Source of the DNA: Micromonospora ureilytica
GTDB lineage: Bacteria > Actinomycetota > Actinomycetes > Mycobacteriales > Micromonosporaceae
DNA: 64,000 bases
Assembly: GCF_015751765.1 (NCBI RefSeq)
Contig: NZ_JADOTX010000001.1
Span: forward strand, 4,030,001-4,094,000
Direction of reading: 5' to 3'
The notes below the pieces were generated by a model, which worked only from the letters and a program-made list of their open reading frames with translations, did no database searches and had not been told where the DNA came from. The translations under genes were made by a program, and so were the position numbers. Positions 1 to 7,387 of the stretch are shown here, one piece after another. Each line of letters opens with the position of its first letter. The first letter of the stretch is position 1.

Positions 1-2177
1 GTGTGTGAGCTGACCCGGCGCGGCCCGGTCTGGCCGTGCACCAGGCGAAGGCCGATCCGCAGCATCTGCCGCACCCACCACTGCGGGAACCAGACGTGGG
101 TGTAGAACGGCAGCGGCAGGGTGATCAGCAGCCCGGCGACGATCCCCACCGCCGGCAGGTACGGGTTACCGGTCCCGTCGACCAGGTCCGCCCAGAGCCA
201 CGGCAGCACCGGCCCGTCCAGCCCGAGCAGGCTGAGACCGAGGAACAGCACGATCGCGGCCGCCCCGTACCGGGGATCGTTGGTGCAGAGTCGGAAGATC
301 TCCCGCAGCGTCCGGGCCGGCGGCTCCGGCGGCAGTGGCGGCGGGTCGGCCCGGGTCGGCCCGACCGGCACGACCGGGCTGGCCTGCTCGGTCGGCGCGA
401 CCGGTTCGACAGGTGCGGGCGGCGGCTCGCTCGGCCAGGCGTCGGCCGGGCCGGGTCCGACCAGCAGGTCGGTGCCGACGCCCGTGCGACCGGCCGGCGT
501 CACCGTGGCGTACGCGGCGGCGTGGCTGGTCGCCAACAGTTCGGCGAAGCGCGTCGATGTCTCCAGCGGACCGGCCTCGACCACCGCGCCGTCGGCCAGG
601 ACGACCACCTCGTCACAGCGGCGTACCGAGGACAGTCGGTGCGCGATGACGATGCCGATCCGGTCGCGCAGCAATCGTTCGGTGGCCCGCTGCACCCGCG
701 CCTCGGTGACCGGGTCCAGGCGCGCGGTGGCCTCGTCGAGGATCACCACGTGCGGCTCCCGGACCAGGATCCGGGCGAACGCCACCAACTGCTCCTGACC
801 GGCGGAGAGCACATGCCCGCCCTCCCCCAGCCGCGTCGTCAACCCGTCCGGCAGTTCGGCGATCCACCCGGCCAGGCCCAGCTCGTCCAACGCCCGCGCC
901 GCCGCGTCGAGCAGCTCCGGGTCGAAGAGCGCGACGTTCTCGGCGAGGGTGCCGGCCAGGATCTCGGTGCGCTGCGGCACCAGCGCCACCCAACGGCGCA
1001 GCTGCTCGACGTCGAGGTCGCACAGGTCGGTGCCGCCGAGGAAGACAGTGCCCGGCGGCACGTCCACCGCCCGGGTGAGCACCTTCGCCAACGTCGACTT
1101 ACCCGAACCGGTCCGCCCGATCAACGCGTACGAACGACCGCGGGCGAAGGTGAGGCTGAGCCCGCTCAGCGCGGCCCCCCGGTCACCTTCCCCGTACCCG
1201 AATGTCAGATCCCGAATGCGCAGGTCACCCTCGCTGGGGCTGGCCCCGCCGACCGGCTCCTGCCGGGCGTTGTAGAGCAACTGCACCCGAGCCCACGCGC
1301 CGAGAGCCTCCTGGATCTCCGGCACCATCCGGCTAACGTGTTCCGCGGTCGCCCCGAAGGCCAGGGCGAGCAGCCAGATGGCGGTGAGCCGGGCGGCGTC
1401 GATCCGATCGGTGGCCAGCGCCCAGGCCCCACCGAGCACCACCACGCCGATCCCAGCCCGGATCGTCGCGGTCGCCACCGTCGCCACCCGGGCGGACAGC
1501 ACCCAGACCACCAGGCCCCGGGACAACACGGCAGCGGCCCTTCGGGCGTACAACCGCAGCACGTACGGCCGAGCCAAACTGGTGCGTACGTCGTCCTGGC
1601 CGTGCACCGCCTCCTCCATCACGGCGGCCAGGTCGGACCACGCCTCCTCCTCGGCCATCCGGGCCGGCGCGATGCGCGCGGTGGGCCGGCGTAGCCCGAC
1701 AGCGAGCACCACAGTGAGCAGCAGCATCGCGATGCCGGCCGGCCACCACACGAACAGCGCCACGACCATCGACAACAGACCGACGCAGAGACCCTGGGCG
1801 AGCCGGGTGCCCTGGTTACGAATCGCCGACGCCACCTGGTAGACGTCCCCGTCGATCCGGTCGAGCAGCTCACCCACCGGGGTGGTCTCCAGGGTCGGCA
1901 GGTCCTGCCCGAACGCGACCCGGCAGAGCCGGCGGCGTACGTCGGCGGACCAGTCGGCGGTCAGGCCGGCCATCAGCAGGCTCACCGCGAGGTCACTGAG
2001 CACCACGGCGACCAGCGCTGCGGCCAGCACGGCGAAGAAGCCAGCCGAACGATGCACCAACACCGCGCCGGCCAGCGCCGACGCGCCCGCCTGCCCCGCA
2101 GCGCCCAACACAATCAAAACCGCCACGATCGTCATACGACGGGTCGAAGTACCCCACAGATCACGGAGCAGGCGCAT
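1..2177 (-). CDS. Fused ABC exporter (TMD-NBD-TMD...), C-terminus outside window
   Basis: This is an ABC-type exporter acting in the cytoplasmic membrane; the substrate is unknown. 725 codons are visible and the reading frame is still open at the window edge. A first membrane domain (about residues 1-330) is followed by a nucleotide-binding domain with Walker A GRTGSGKST near residue 357, signature LSAGQ near 455, Walker B VVILDEAT near 477 and switch histidine AHRLSS. A Pro-rich linker then leads into a second hydrophobic domain from about residue 635, so two half-transporters are fused in one chain. The signature reads LSAGQ rather than LSGGQ. The ATG start has a GGAGGAC ribosome site 7 nt upstream and a plausible promoter behind it. 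Full length is expected to be about 1200 residues. The fused-exporter class is secure, the substrate is not. Confidence 0.9.
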   Translation of the reverse strand, partial: MRLLRDLWGTSTRRMTIVAVLIVLGAAGQAGASALAGAVLVHRSAGFFAVLAAALVAVVLSDLAVSLLMAGLTADWSADVRRRLCRVAFGQDLPTLETTPVGELLDRIDGDVYQVASAIRNQGTRLAQGLCVGLLSMVVALFVWWPAGIAMLLLTVVLAVGLRRPTARIAPARMAEEEAWSDLAAVMEEAVHGQDDVRTSLARPYVLRLYARRAAAVLSRGLVVWVLSARVATVATATIRAGIGVVVLGGAWALATDRIDAARLTAIWLLALAFGATAEHVSRMVPEIQEALGAWARVQLLYNARQEPVGGASPSEGDLRIRDLTFGYGEGDRGAALSGLSLTFARGRSYALIGRTGSGKSTLAKVLTRAVDVPPGTVFLGGTDLCDLDVEQLRRWVALVPQRTEILAGTLAENVALFDPELLDAAARALDELGLAGWIAELPDGLTTRLGEGGHVLSAGQEQLVAFARILVREPHVVILDEATARLDPVTEARVQRATERLLRDRIGIVIAHRLSSVRRCDEVVVLADGAVVEAGPLETSTRFAELLATSHAAAYATVTPAGRTGVGTDLLVGPGPADAWPSEPPPAPVEPVAPTEQASPVVPVGPTRADPPPLPPEPPARTLREIFRLCTNDPRYGAAAIVLFLGLSLLGLDGPVLPWLWADLVDGTGNPYLPAVGIVAGLLITLPLPFYTHVWFPQWWVRQMLRIGLRLVHGQTGPRRVSSH

Positions 2178-2212
2178 GGAAAGTCCTCCGGGACGTGGGT
2201 GGCGGAGACTTC

Positions 2213-2241
2213 AGCCTGCCGGCATCAACCCGTCAACTCAA
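2213..2241 (-). promoter_or_regulatory. Predicted promoter of the ABC exporter
   Basis: On the minus strand a TTGAGT -35 box and a CAGGCT -10 box are separated by 17 bp. The expected start site is about 30 nt before the ABC exporter ATG. CAGGCT is close to the TAGGCT box seen before several other genes in this window. Predicted from sequence only. Confidence 0.45.
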
Positions 2242-2480
2242 CCGATTTTCCGGTCCTGAGCAGGGCATCCGTCAGCCCAGCCAGGACCAGCAGCCGACCG
2301 GCTGAGGCCCCGCCCCACCCCCGCCCACCGTCGACCAACCTCGACAACCGGTCCCACGCCCGCACCTTCCACACCACTCGTCGCCTGAACGACCCCGACC
2401 CCGACACCGGCGCGACGCCCGACGCAGACCGTCCGGCCGGCATCACCCGGCGAAACCACCCGGCGCGGACGGCCGACGCG

Positions 2481-2704
2481 GACCGGTTAGCGCGGACCGG
2501 TTAGCGCGGACCGGTTAGCGCAGACCGGTTGGCACGGACCGGTTGGCACGGACCGGTTGGCACGGACCGGTTGGCACGGACCGGTTGGCACGGACCGGTT
2601 GGCACGGACCGGTTGGCACGGACCGGTTGGCACGGACCGGTTGGCACGGACCGGTTGGCACGGACCGGTTGGCACGGACCGGTTGGCACGGACCGGTTGG
2701 CACG
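2481..2704. repeat. 14-bp minisatellite, 16 copies
   Basis: Sixteen head-to-tail copies of a 14-bp unit. The first three read GACCGGTTAGCGC(G/A) and the other thirteen are identical, GACCGGTTGGCACG. Degenerate units (GACGGCCGACGCG, GAACGGCCGACGCG) flank both ends. Each unit contains the palindrome ACCGGT. The array is open in several frames on both strands only because 14 is not a multiple of 3 and no unit contains a stop. The resulting 14-residue repeat peptide has no start site, ribosome site or codon bias, so I do not call a gene. Confidence 0.95.
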
Positions 2705-2916
2705 GAACGGCCGACGCGGACCACCTGCCCCGGACCACTCGGCGGGGTTTACCCGGGGGGCACCTGGCGAAGCCGGCCGACGCGGAGCACGCGACGGGAT
2801 CGCCCGGCGCGGACGGCCGAGGCGGGCCGGCCGACGCGGGGACACCGCCGGGACGACCGCCGGGCATTTTGTCCGATAGGCGGGGTTCTAGGACGTCGCG
2901 CCGCTATCCGACGTCT
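2705..2916. other. Intergenic stretch without recognisable gene
   Basis: G+C-rich DNA between the minisatellite and a palindromic element. It holds scattered GGCCGACGCGG fragments that look like decayed copies of the minisatellite. No start site with a ribosome-binding sequence and no conserved protein was recognised. The segments 2242-2480 and 2988-3093 on either side are equally empty. Confidence 0.6.
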
Positions 2917-2992
2917 TGATCGACTCGGGTTTCATGAGGTCGCGGTGTCCGGGCGTCCGGGACACCGCGACTTCCGTGAACCCGAGTGGATC
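2917..2992. repeat. Palindromic element, AAGTCG/GGTGTCC family, copy 1
   Basis: A 12-bp perfect stem (GTCGCGGTGTCC at 2939-2950 with GGACACCGCGAC at 2960-2971) has a 9-nt loop. It lies inside an outer imperfect stem (ACTCGGGTT at 2923 with AACCCGAGT at 2979) bounded by GATC on both sides. Positions 2917-2978 align without gaps to the reverse complement of 12086-12147, 50 of 62 bases identical. There is no gene immediately next to this copy. Confidence 0.85.
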
Positions 2993-3093
2993 GTGTGGGT
3001 GTGGGGCGGTTCGCGTCGCCGTGGGTCCGGCGTGGGTGGGTGGTTTGTCCGGTCGTGGGTTTTGTGGGTGGTGACCGGTCGCACCCGTGGGCC

Positions 3094-3395
3094 GGAATCA
3101 TGGCCGGGCCGGGGTCGTTACATACCCTGACGATCGCAGCACCACCGACCCGCCGCCCGGCCCCGGGCCGGTAGCGCAGGTGGGAATGCCAGCCTCCACC
3201 CGGTCGTTACAGTCCCCCACGAACGACAACGGCACCGCCTTCACGAGAGGGTGCCGGCAGGTGGGCCGACCCGGAATGACCCCCGGCCCCCGGTCGTTGC
3301 AGTCCCCACGAACGGCCGCCGGCACCGCCGCGATGCGGGTGCCAACGGATGGGCCAGCCCCGGAATGACCCCCGGCCCCCGGTCGTTACACATGG
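3094..3395. repeat. 89/90-bp tandem array upstream of the lysozyme-like gene
   Basis: The block GGAAT...GGTCGTT recurs at a constant step. GGAAT occurs at 3094, 3183, 3273 and 3362, and GGTCGTT at 3113, 3202, 3292 and 3381, so steps are 89, 90 and 89 bp. Units two and three are the most alike; each carries TCGTTRCAGTCCC, then ACGAACG, then a GGCACC...GGTGCC hairpin-like segment and CCGGAATGACCCCC. The first and last units are more decayed or partial. No open reading frame explains it. The array ends about 160 bp before the start of the secreted protein. Confidence 0.8.
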
Positions 3396-3497
3396 ACCCG
3401 GCGCCACGAGCCCCCGCCCGTAGGCCGCCGACCCCGACGCCCGCCCCGTAGGCGTCACCCCCAAAGACTTCTTTGTGCAGCGCCGGACGAGGTGCTC

Positions 3498-3529
3498 ACA
3501 CCCTGCCGCCGCCCCCTGGCGGTCGGGGT
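3498..3529 (+). promoter_or_regulatory. 5' leader stem-loop before the lysozyme-like gene
   Basis: The inverted sequence ACACCC..CCGCC / GGCGG..GGGTGT folds into one long stem with a C-rich loop. It ends about 12 nt before the GAAGGAGC ribosome site of the secreted protein at 3556. It could affect mRNA stability or translation. It does not match a riboswitch consensus that I know. Confidence 0.4.
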
Positions 3530-3555
3530 GTCCTACCCCCGAAGGAGCTACCCCC

Positions 3556-4113
3556 ATGAACACGATCTTCCGCAAGAGCATGCTGTCCGTTGCTGGTCTC
3601 GCGTTCGCCGGTGGTGTCTTCGCCGGCCCGATCGCCGCCCACGCCAACCCGGCCGTGGATGCCAAGCCGGTCGCCGTGGCCGTACAGGGCGCGAAGCCGC
3701 AGGGCGACCAGTCCCGGATCACCCTGAACGACGAGCAGACCGCCAACGTCAAGGCGATCATCGCCGCGACGAAGAAGGCCGGTCTGCCGGAGCGGGCCGC
3801 GGTCATCTCCATCGCCACCAGCATGCAGGAGTCGAAGTTGGAGAACCTGGGTCACCTCGGCGACATGAACGACCACGACTCGCTGGGCCTGTTCCAGCAG
3901 CGCCCGAGCTCGGGTTGGGGCACCCCGGAACAGATCACCGACCCCGCCTACTCGACGACCGCGTTCCTCAAGGGCCTCAAGCAGGTCGACGGCTGGCAGG
4001 ACATGCCCCTGACCCAGGCCGCGCAGACCGTCCAGGTCTCCGCCTACCCGGACGCCTACGCCCAGTGGGAGCAGCAGGCCACCGACCTGGTCGGCCAGCA
4101 CTGGAACAGCTGA
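3556..4113 (+). CDS. Secreted lysozyme-like / transglycosylase-like protein
   Basis: A 185-residue exported protein. Residues 1-30 form a signal peptide: positive start MNTIFRK, hydrophobic core, cleavage likely near AHANP. The mature part has one compact domain with an AVISIATSMQESKLENLGH helix followed by SLGLFQQRPSSGWGT and DPAYSTTAFL. This pattern is typical of small actinobacterial lysozyme-fold proteins, where the Glu of the MQES helix is the likely acid catalyst. The expected role is peptidoglycan cleavage outside the cell, but the activity is inferred. The ATG follows a GAAGGAGC ribosome site by 7 nt. The gene stands alone, with a long repeat-rich leader region upstream and a strong terminator downstream. 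Reading frames continue upstream of the ATG but lack a ribosome site. Confidence 0.8.
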   Translation: MNTIFRKSMLSVAGLAFAGGVFAGPIAAHANPAVDAKPVAVAVQGAKPQGDQSRITLNDEQTANVKAIIAATKKAGLPERAAVISIATSMQESKLENLGHLGDMNDHDSLGLFQQRPSSGWGTPEQITDPAYSTTAFLKGLKQVDGWQDMPLTQAAQTVQVSAYPDAYAQWEQQATDLVGQHWNS

Positions 4114-4160
4114 CCACCACAGCACGGGAAGCACGGCAAGCACCACTCGCACGACACCGA

Positions 4161-4204
4161 CCGCTGGCCGGCACCCGCAACGGGGTGCCGGCCAGCGGCC
4201 TTTC
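4161..4204 (+). terminator. Terminator of the lysozyme-like gene
   Basis: A 16-bp perfect stem (4161-4176 with 4183-4198, CCGCTGGCCGGCACCC pairing to its complement) has a 6-nt loop and is followed by CCTTTCC. It lies 47 bp after the stop codon. The short T-run suits the plus-strand gene. Confidence 0.8.
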
Positions 4205-4341
4205 CTGCTGTCGCCGGCCACCATCCCCCGGCCGCCGTTCACCAGCCGCCGTTCACCGGCCGCCGTTCACTGGCCCGCCGCCCGCCAGCCGCCGGCCGCC
4301 GACGGAGGCGGATGACGTCGACCAGCCGGCTGCGCCCGCGA

Positions 4342-4386
4342 ATCTTGGACACTTTCCGTTCTGCGCGAACGGAAACTGTCCAAGAT
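4342..4386. repeat. Palindromic element, ATCTTGGA family, copy 1
   Basis: ATCTTGGACA, a C.C mismatch, then TTTCCGTT pair with AACGGAAA and TGTCCAAGAT across a 7-nt loop, giving a 19-position stem. It sits between two convergent genes (stops at 4113 and 4434), where it could act as a bidirectional terminator. The outer ATCTTGGA...TCCAAGATCTGCA also occurs at 11906-11955. Between this element and the terminator above are three near-identical GCCGCCGTTCAC direct repeats (4231-4272). Confidence 0.8.
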
Positions 4387-4433
4387 CTGCAGGGATACAC
4401 CAGCCAGCCACGGGCCATCCCGCAGCCAACCCG

Positions 4434-5273
4434 TCAGAAGAGGACGGTGGCCAGGGTGCCGATCGGCTGGAAGCCGCAGCGTTCGTAGACGCGGCGGGCC
4501 GGGAGGTTGAAGTCGTTGACGTACAGGCTGACGGTGGGGGCGACCCGCAGCAGCGCGTCGCGGACCACGGCTGCCATGGCGGCGGTGGCGATCCCTCGGC
4601 CTCGCCACTCCGGTGCCACCCAGACGCCTTGGATCTGTGCGGTCCGTTTGGTCACCACGGCCAGTTCGGCCTTGAAGACGACCTTGCCGTCGACGATGCG
4701 GGCGTACGCGCGACCGGTCCGAACCAGGTCGTTGACTCGCCGGCGGTAGCTGCGGCCGCCGTCCTCGGCCAGTGGGGAGACGCCGACCTCTTCGGTGTAC
4801 ATGGCCACTGCCGCCGGGAAGAGCCGGTCGACCTCGCCGGAGCGGACCTGGCGCACTTCCGGGTCGGCGGGTACCTGTGGCAGCGTGTCGGTGACCAGCA
4901 GTGGCTGATTGGGGCGGACGTCTCGCGCTGGCCCCCACGTGTCGGAGAGTCGGTCCCACAGCCCGAGGACGGCATCGGCTCGGCCGACGATGGAGGAGCA
5001 GAGCCGTTCCTCGCCCGCGAGCAGGTCGGCGAAGGCGGCCACCGCTGCATCGCTGGCCAGTACCGGGGTCAGGTTGCCGCCGAGCCAGCAGAGTGATTCG
5101 AGGTTGCGGCGGGCTCCGTACCCCAGGATTCTGCCCTCGGCCCGCCACCAGGAGAGCCCGCGCGCGGCGATCCGCTCGGCGACCTGCGCGCCCGCGAACG
5201 GGTCATGGTCGAGCAGTCGCTCGACCGCGCGGCGCTCCGATTCCCCCAGTTGGCGTACCGGCACCGTCAGCAC
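4434..5273 (-). CDS. DUF4081-type GNAT N-acetyltransferase
   Basis: A 279-residue two-domain GNAT. The N-terminal half (FAGAQVAERIAARG, WWRAEGRILGYGARRNLESL) matches the DUF4081 type. The C-terminal GNAT fold carries the acetyl-CoA loop motif APEWRGRGIATAAM and ends with YVNDFNLPARRVYERCGFQ. The homologue in M. tuberculosis (Rv2867c) lies next to ispG; here an MFS gene and a padR gene separate them. Substrate unknown. I chose the GTG at 5273 because a CAGGCT box lies 7 nt upstream, as in leaderless genes here. That start overlaps the end of the MFS gene by 71 bp, and a shorter start at the next GTG is possible. Confidence 0.8.
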   Translation of the reverse strand: MLTVPVRQLGESERRAVERLLDHDPFAGAQVAERIAARGLSWWRAEGRILGYGARRNLESLCWLGGNLTPVLASDAAVAAFADLLAGEERLCSSIVGRADAVLGLWDRLSDTWGPARDVRPNQPLLVTDTLPQVPADPEVRQVRSGEVDRLFPAAVAMYTEEVGVSPLAEDGGRSYRRRVNDLVRTGRAYARIVDGKVVFKAELAVVTKRTAQIQGVWVAPEWRGRGIATAAMAAVVRDALLRVAPTVSLYVNDFNLPARRVYERCGFQPIGTLATVLF

Positions 5274-6543
5274 GACTATCAGCCTGCCAGATCGACCCCC
5301 CGCTCCGCCGGTCGAGTGCCGAGGCCGACCCTGGTTCTGCGGGTCCACTGATCGGCCGGGTCCGCACGGCCCACCGGACGACCGGGGGCACCATGGCCCC
5401 GAGCAGGAGAAACAGGGCGCCGAGCACAAGCCAGCCCGGTACGCCCCAGCCCAGCGCGAGGGTGGTCACCACCACCGGTGCGAGCATCTTGCCCAGTTCG
5501 TAGCCCATGCCGTACGCCCCCTGGTACTGCCCCTGGGCGTCCGCCGGTGCCAGCCCGAAGGAGATCCCCCAGCCGGCGGCGGAGTGCCACAGCTCCCCGG
5601 TGACGTGCGCGACAGCCCCGAGGCCGAGCAGTCCCACCGCGCCGGCGGTGGGCAGGGCGCCGCTGGCGGCAAAGAGTACGCAGGCGAGCGCGATTGCCAC
5701 GCCCGCTCGACGGGCGGCGCGGGCGGCTCCGGGCACTGTGGCGGCGGTACGCGCGGCGCGTACCTGAAGGAGCACCACCAGCACGGTGTTGACAAGCGTC
5801 AACGCGGAGATCATCCAGGCTGGCGCTCGGGTGTGGCCGGCGATCCACAGCGGCAGGGCGATGGTGAGCAGGCTGAAGTGCATCGACATCAGCCCGTCGA
5901 CCAGTGTGAAGGCGAGGAACGGGCGGTCCCGCAGGGCGACCAGCCGAGGGCCGTGCGTCGGGGCGGCGACCGGAGCGATCCTGGGCAGTCGGAGGAAGAC
6001 GACCGCCGCGGCCAGTGACGTCGCCGCCGAGGCCAGGATCAGCGCGACGTACCCGGTTCGGGTGTCGGCGGCGATGGCGAAGCCGCCGAGGACGGCGCCG
6101 ACGGAGATCCCGACGTTGGTGGTGGCTCGCAGGTAGGCGCGGGTGCGGACCCGCTCGTCGGCCGGGATCGCGCCGGCGATCAGCGCGCCGCGGGCGCCGC
6201 GCTCGACCGCGTCGGCGAGTGCGGTGACCGCTCCCACCAGCACGAACGTGGGGAAAGACCGGACGGCGATCAGGCCGATGGTCAGGGTGCCGGCGGCGAA
6301 CAGCGCGCCGACCTGCACGCCGCGTGGACCGACGCGGTCGGCCAGGTAGCCGCTCGGTGTGCTGGCCAGGACGCCGACCAGAGCCGAGATGGTCAGCCCG
6401 ATGCCCACCTGGGTTGCCGACAGGCCGACCGACCGGGTGAGGAAGAGCGCGCTGGCGACGAGCCAGAGGCCCCGCCCGACGGTCTTGACCAGGGTGCCGA
6501 GGGTGAGGACCCGGGACGGACCCGGTGGAGGAAGCAGGCGCAT
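5203..6543 (-). CDS. MFS transporter
   Basis: A 446-residue major facilitator superfamily protein with about twelve hydrophobic segments. The conserved inter-helix loop GYLADRVGPRGV lies in the N-terminal half. It probably exports a small molecule from the cytoplasm using the proton gradient; the substrate cannot be read from the sequence. It is divergent from a PadR-type regulator, a common arrangement for drug or xenobiotic exporters. The ATG at 6543 has no ribosome site but a TAGGCT box exactly 7 nt upstream, so the mRNA is likely leaderless. The 3' end overlaps the following GNAT gene. Confidence 0.85.
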   Translation of the reverse strand: MRLLPPPGPSRVLTLGTLVKTVGRGLWLVASALFLTRSVGLSATQVGIGLTISALVGVLASTPSGYLADRVGPRGVQVGALFAAGTLTIGLIAVRSFPTFVLVGAVTALADAVERGARGALIAGAIPADERVRTRAYLRATTNVGISVGAVLGGFAIAADTRTGYVALILASAATSLAAAVVFLRLPRIAPVAAPTHGPRLVALRDRPFLAFTLVDGLMSMHFSLLTIALPLWIAGHTRAPAWMISALTLVNTVLVVLLQVRAARTAATVPGAARAARRAGVAIALACVLFAASGALPTAGAVGLLGLGAVAHVTGELWHSAAGWGISFGLAPADAQGQYQGAYGMGYELGKMLAPVVVTTLALGWGVPGWLVLGALFLLLGAMVPPVVRWAVRTRPISGPAEPGSASALDRRSGGSIWQADSRADGAGTPTGGIGAPRGRATARP

Positions 6544-6550
6544 GACCCAC

Positions 6551-6556
6551 AGCCTA
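6551..6556 (-). promoter_or_regulatory. -10 box, leaderless promoter of the MFS gene
   Basis: TAGGCT on the minus strand is separated by 7 nt from the ATG of the MFS gene. No Shine-Dalgarno sequence precedes the ATG, so transcription and translation probably start at the same place. Confidence 0.55.
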
Positions 6557-6589
6557 GCAAGACGTACGTACGGTTTGGGAAACTGAGGG

Positions 6590-6634
6590 TTGTCGCCGAT
6601 GCATTGCCGATATATCGTTGATGCATCAGCGATA
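6590..6634 (+). promoter_or_regulatory. padR promoter with two palindromic operators
   Basis: Two palindromes centred on ATGCAT lie in the divergent MFS-padR region. The first (6593-6610) matches its reverse complement at 14 of 18 positions. The second (6613-6634) runs TATCG...TTGATGCATCA...CGATA and is perfect at 20 of 22 positions. Their centres are exactly 22 bp apart, about two helical turns. A TTGTCG -35 (6590-6595) and a TATCGT -10 (6613-6618) with 17-bp spacing overlap both sites, so binding would block padR transcription. PadR proteins usually bind such dyads near their own promoter; binding here is inferred. Confidence 0.65.
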
Positions 6635-6656
6635 GTCCTAAGAGAGGAAGAACCCG

Positions 6657-7241
6657 ATGAGGTTCCACCGACAGCACCACCCGATGCACGAGGCCCGGAT
6701 GCGGGGGTTCGGCTTCCCGCCGGTCCCGCCCGGTCATGGCCACGAGCACGGACACGGCGGCCCCTGGGGCGGCCGAGGCCGTGGACGGGGTCGGGGCCGA
6801 CGCCCCAACGTCCGAGCCTCCGTGTTGGCCCTGCTCACCGAGCGGCCGATGCACGGCTACGAGATGATCCAGGAGATCGACTCCCGCACCGGCGGTGCGT
6901 GGCGGCCGAGCCCCGGCTCGATCTACCCGACCCTTCAGCTACTGGAGGACGAGGGCGTGATCGTCGCCAGCACCGAGGAGTCCGGTGGCGGGCGGAAGCG
7001 GTTCACGGTCACCGAGGCCGGTCAGGCGGAGGCCACCGAGGCCGCGCAGACCCCGCCGTGGGCGGACGTCGCCCAGGGCACGGTGAGCAGCTGGCACGAC
7101 ATCCGCGACTCCGGCGCACAGGCGATGAACGCCCTCCGGCAGGTGATGATGAACGGCACCGACGACCAGCGCGAGCGGGCCGCCCAGGTGCTCGACGAGA
7201 CCCGACGCAAGCTGTACGCGATCCTCGCCGAATCCGAGTGA
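6657..7241 (+). CDS. PadR-family transcriptional regulator
   Basis: A 194-residue PadR protein. Residues 50-125 form the winged helix with the family signature: VLALLTERPMHGYEMIQEI, then PSPGSIYPTLQLLEDEG and GGGRKRFTVTEAG. The C-terminal helices would dimerise. The first 49 residues are an unusual tail rich in His, Gly and Arg (HGHEHGHGG, GRGRGRGRGRR), which could bind metal or nucleic acid. AGAGGAAG precedes the ATG by 6 nt. It most likely represses itself and perhaps the divergent MFS exporter through the two ATGCAT-centred palindromes upstream. The inducer is unknown. Confidence 0.9.
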   Translation: MRFHRQHHPMHEARMRGFGFPPVPPGHGHEHGHGGPWGGRGRGRGRGRRPNVRASVLALLTERPMHGYEMIQEIDSRTGGAWRPSPGSIYPTLQLLEDEGVIVASTEESGGGRKRFTVTEAGQAEATEAAQTPPWADVAQGTVSSWHDIRDSGAQAMNALRQVMMNGTDDQRERAAQVLDETRRKLYAILAESE

Positions 7242-7252
7242 CACCAGCCCGC

Positions 7253-7316
7253 ACCACAGCGCCACAGCGCCACAGCGCCACAGCGCCACAGCGCCACAGC
7301 GCCACAGGGCCACAGG
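7253..7316. repeat. 8-bp tandem repeat GCCACAGC
   Basis: Eight consecutive 8-bp units: ACCACAGC, five GCCACAGC and two GCCACAGG. They lie between the padR stop codon and its terminator. The array sits in the 3' untranslated region and codes for nothing recognisable. Confidence 0.9.
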
Positions 7317-7339
7317 GCGAAGAAAGACCAGAAACGCAC

Positions 7340-7375
7340 AGCGGCCGTTCCCCGCACGGGGAACGGCCGCTTTTT
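7340..7375 (+). terminator. Intrinsic terminator of padR
   Basis: A 14-bp perfect stem (AGCGGCCGTTCCCC with its complement) and 4-nt loop are followed by TTTTT. This is the clearest rho-independent terminator in the window. It lies between padR and the convergent ispG stop codon and may serve both. Confidence 0.9.
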
Positions 7376-7387
7376 CCGAATGGAAAA

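Noticed and set aside
613..1023. Separate minus-strand genes within the ABC exporter region
   Set aside because: These frames are out of phase with the 725-codon frame that carries Walker A, signature and Walker B motifs.
2481..2704. Minisatellite as a CRISPR array or a repeat-protein gene
   Set aside because: Units are 14 bp with no spacers, and the open frames in several phases lack start signals.
3397..3555. c-di-AMP (ydaO-type) riboswitch before the lysozyme-like gene
   Set aside because: Such riboswitches are common before actinobacterial cell-wall hydrolases, but I could not find the conserved GGGGA/ACCC core or the CGACAGCT-ACCTCGTAGGC end; only a simple stem-loop is present.
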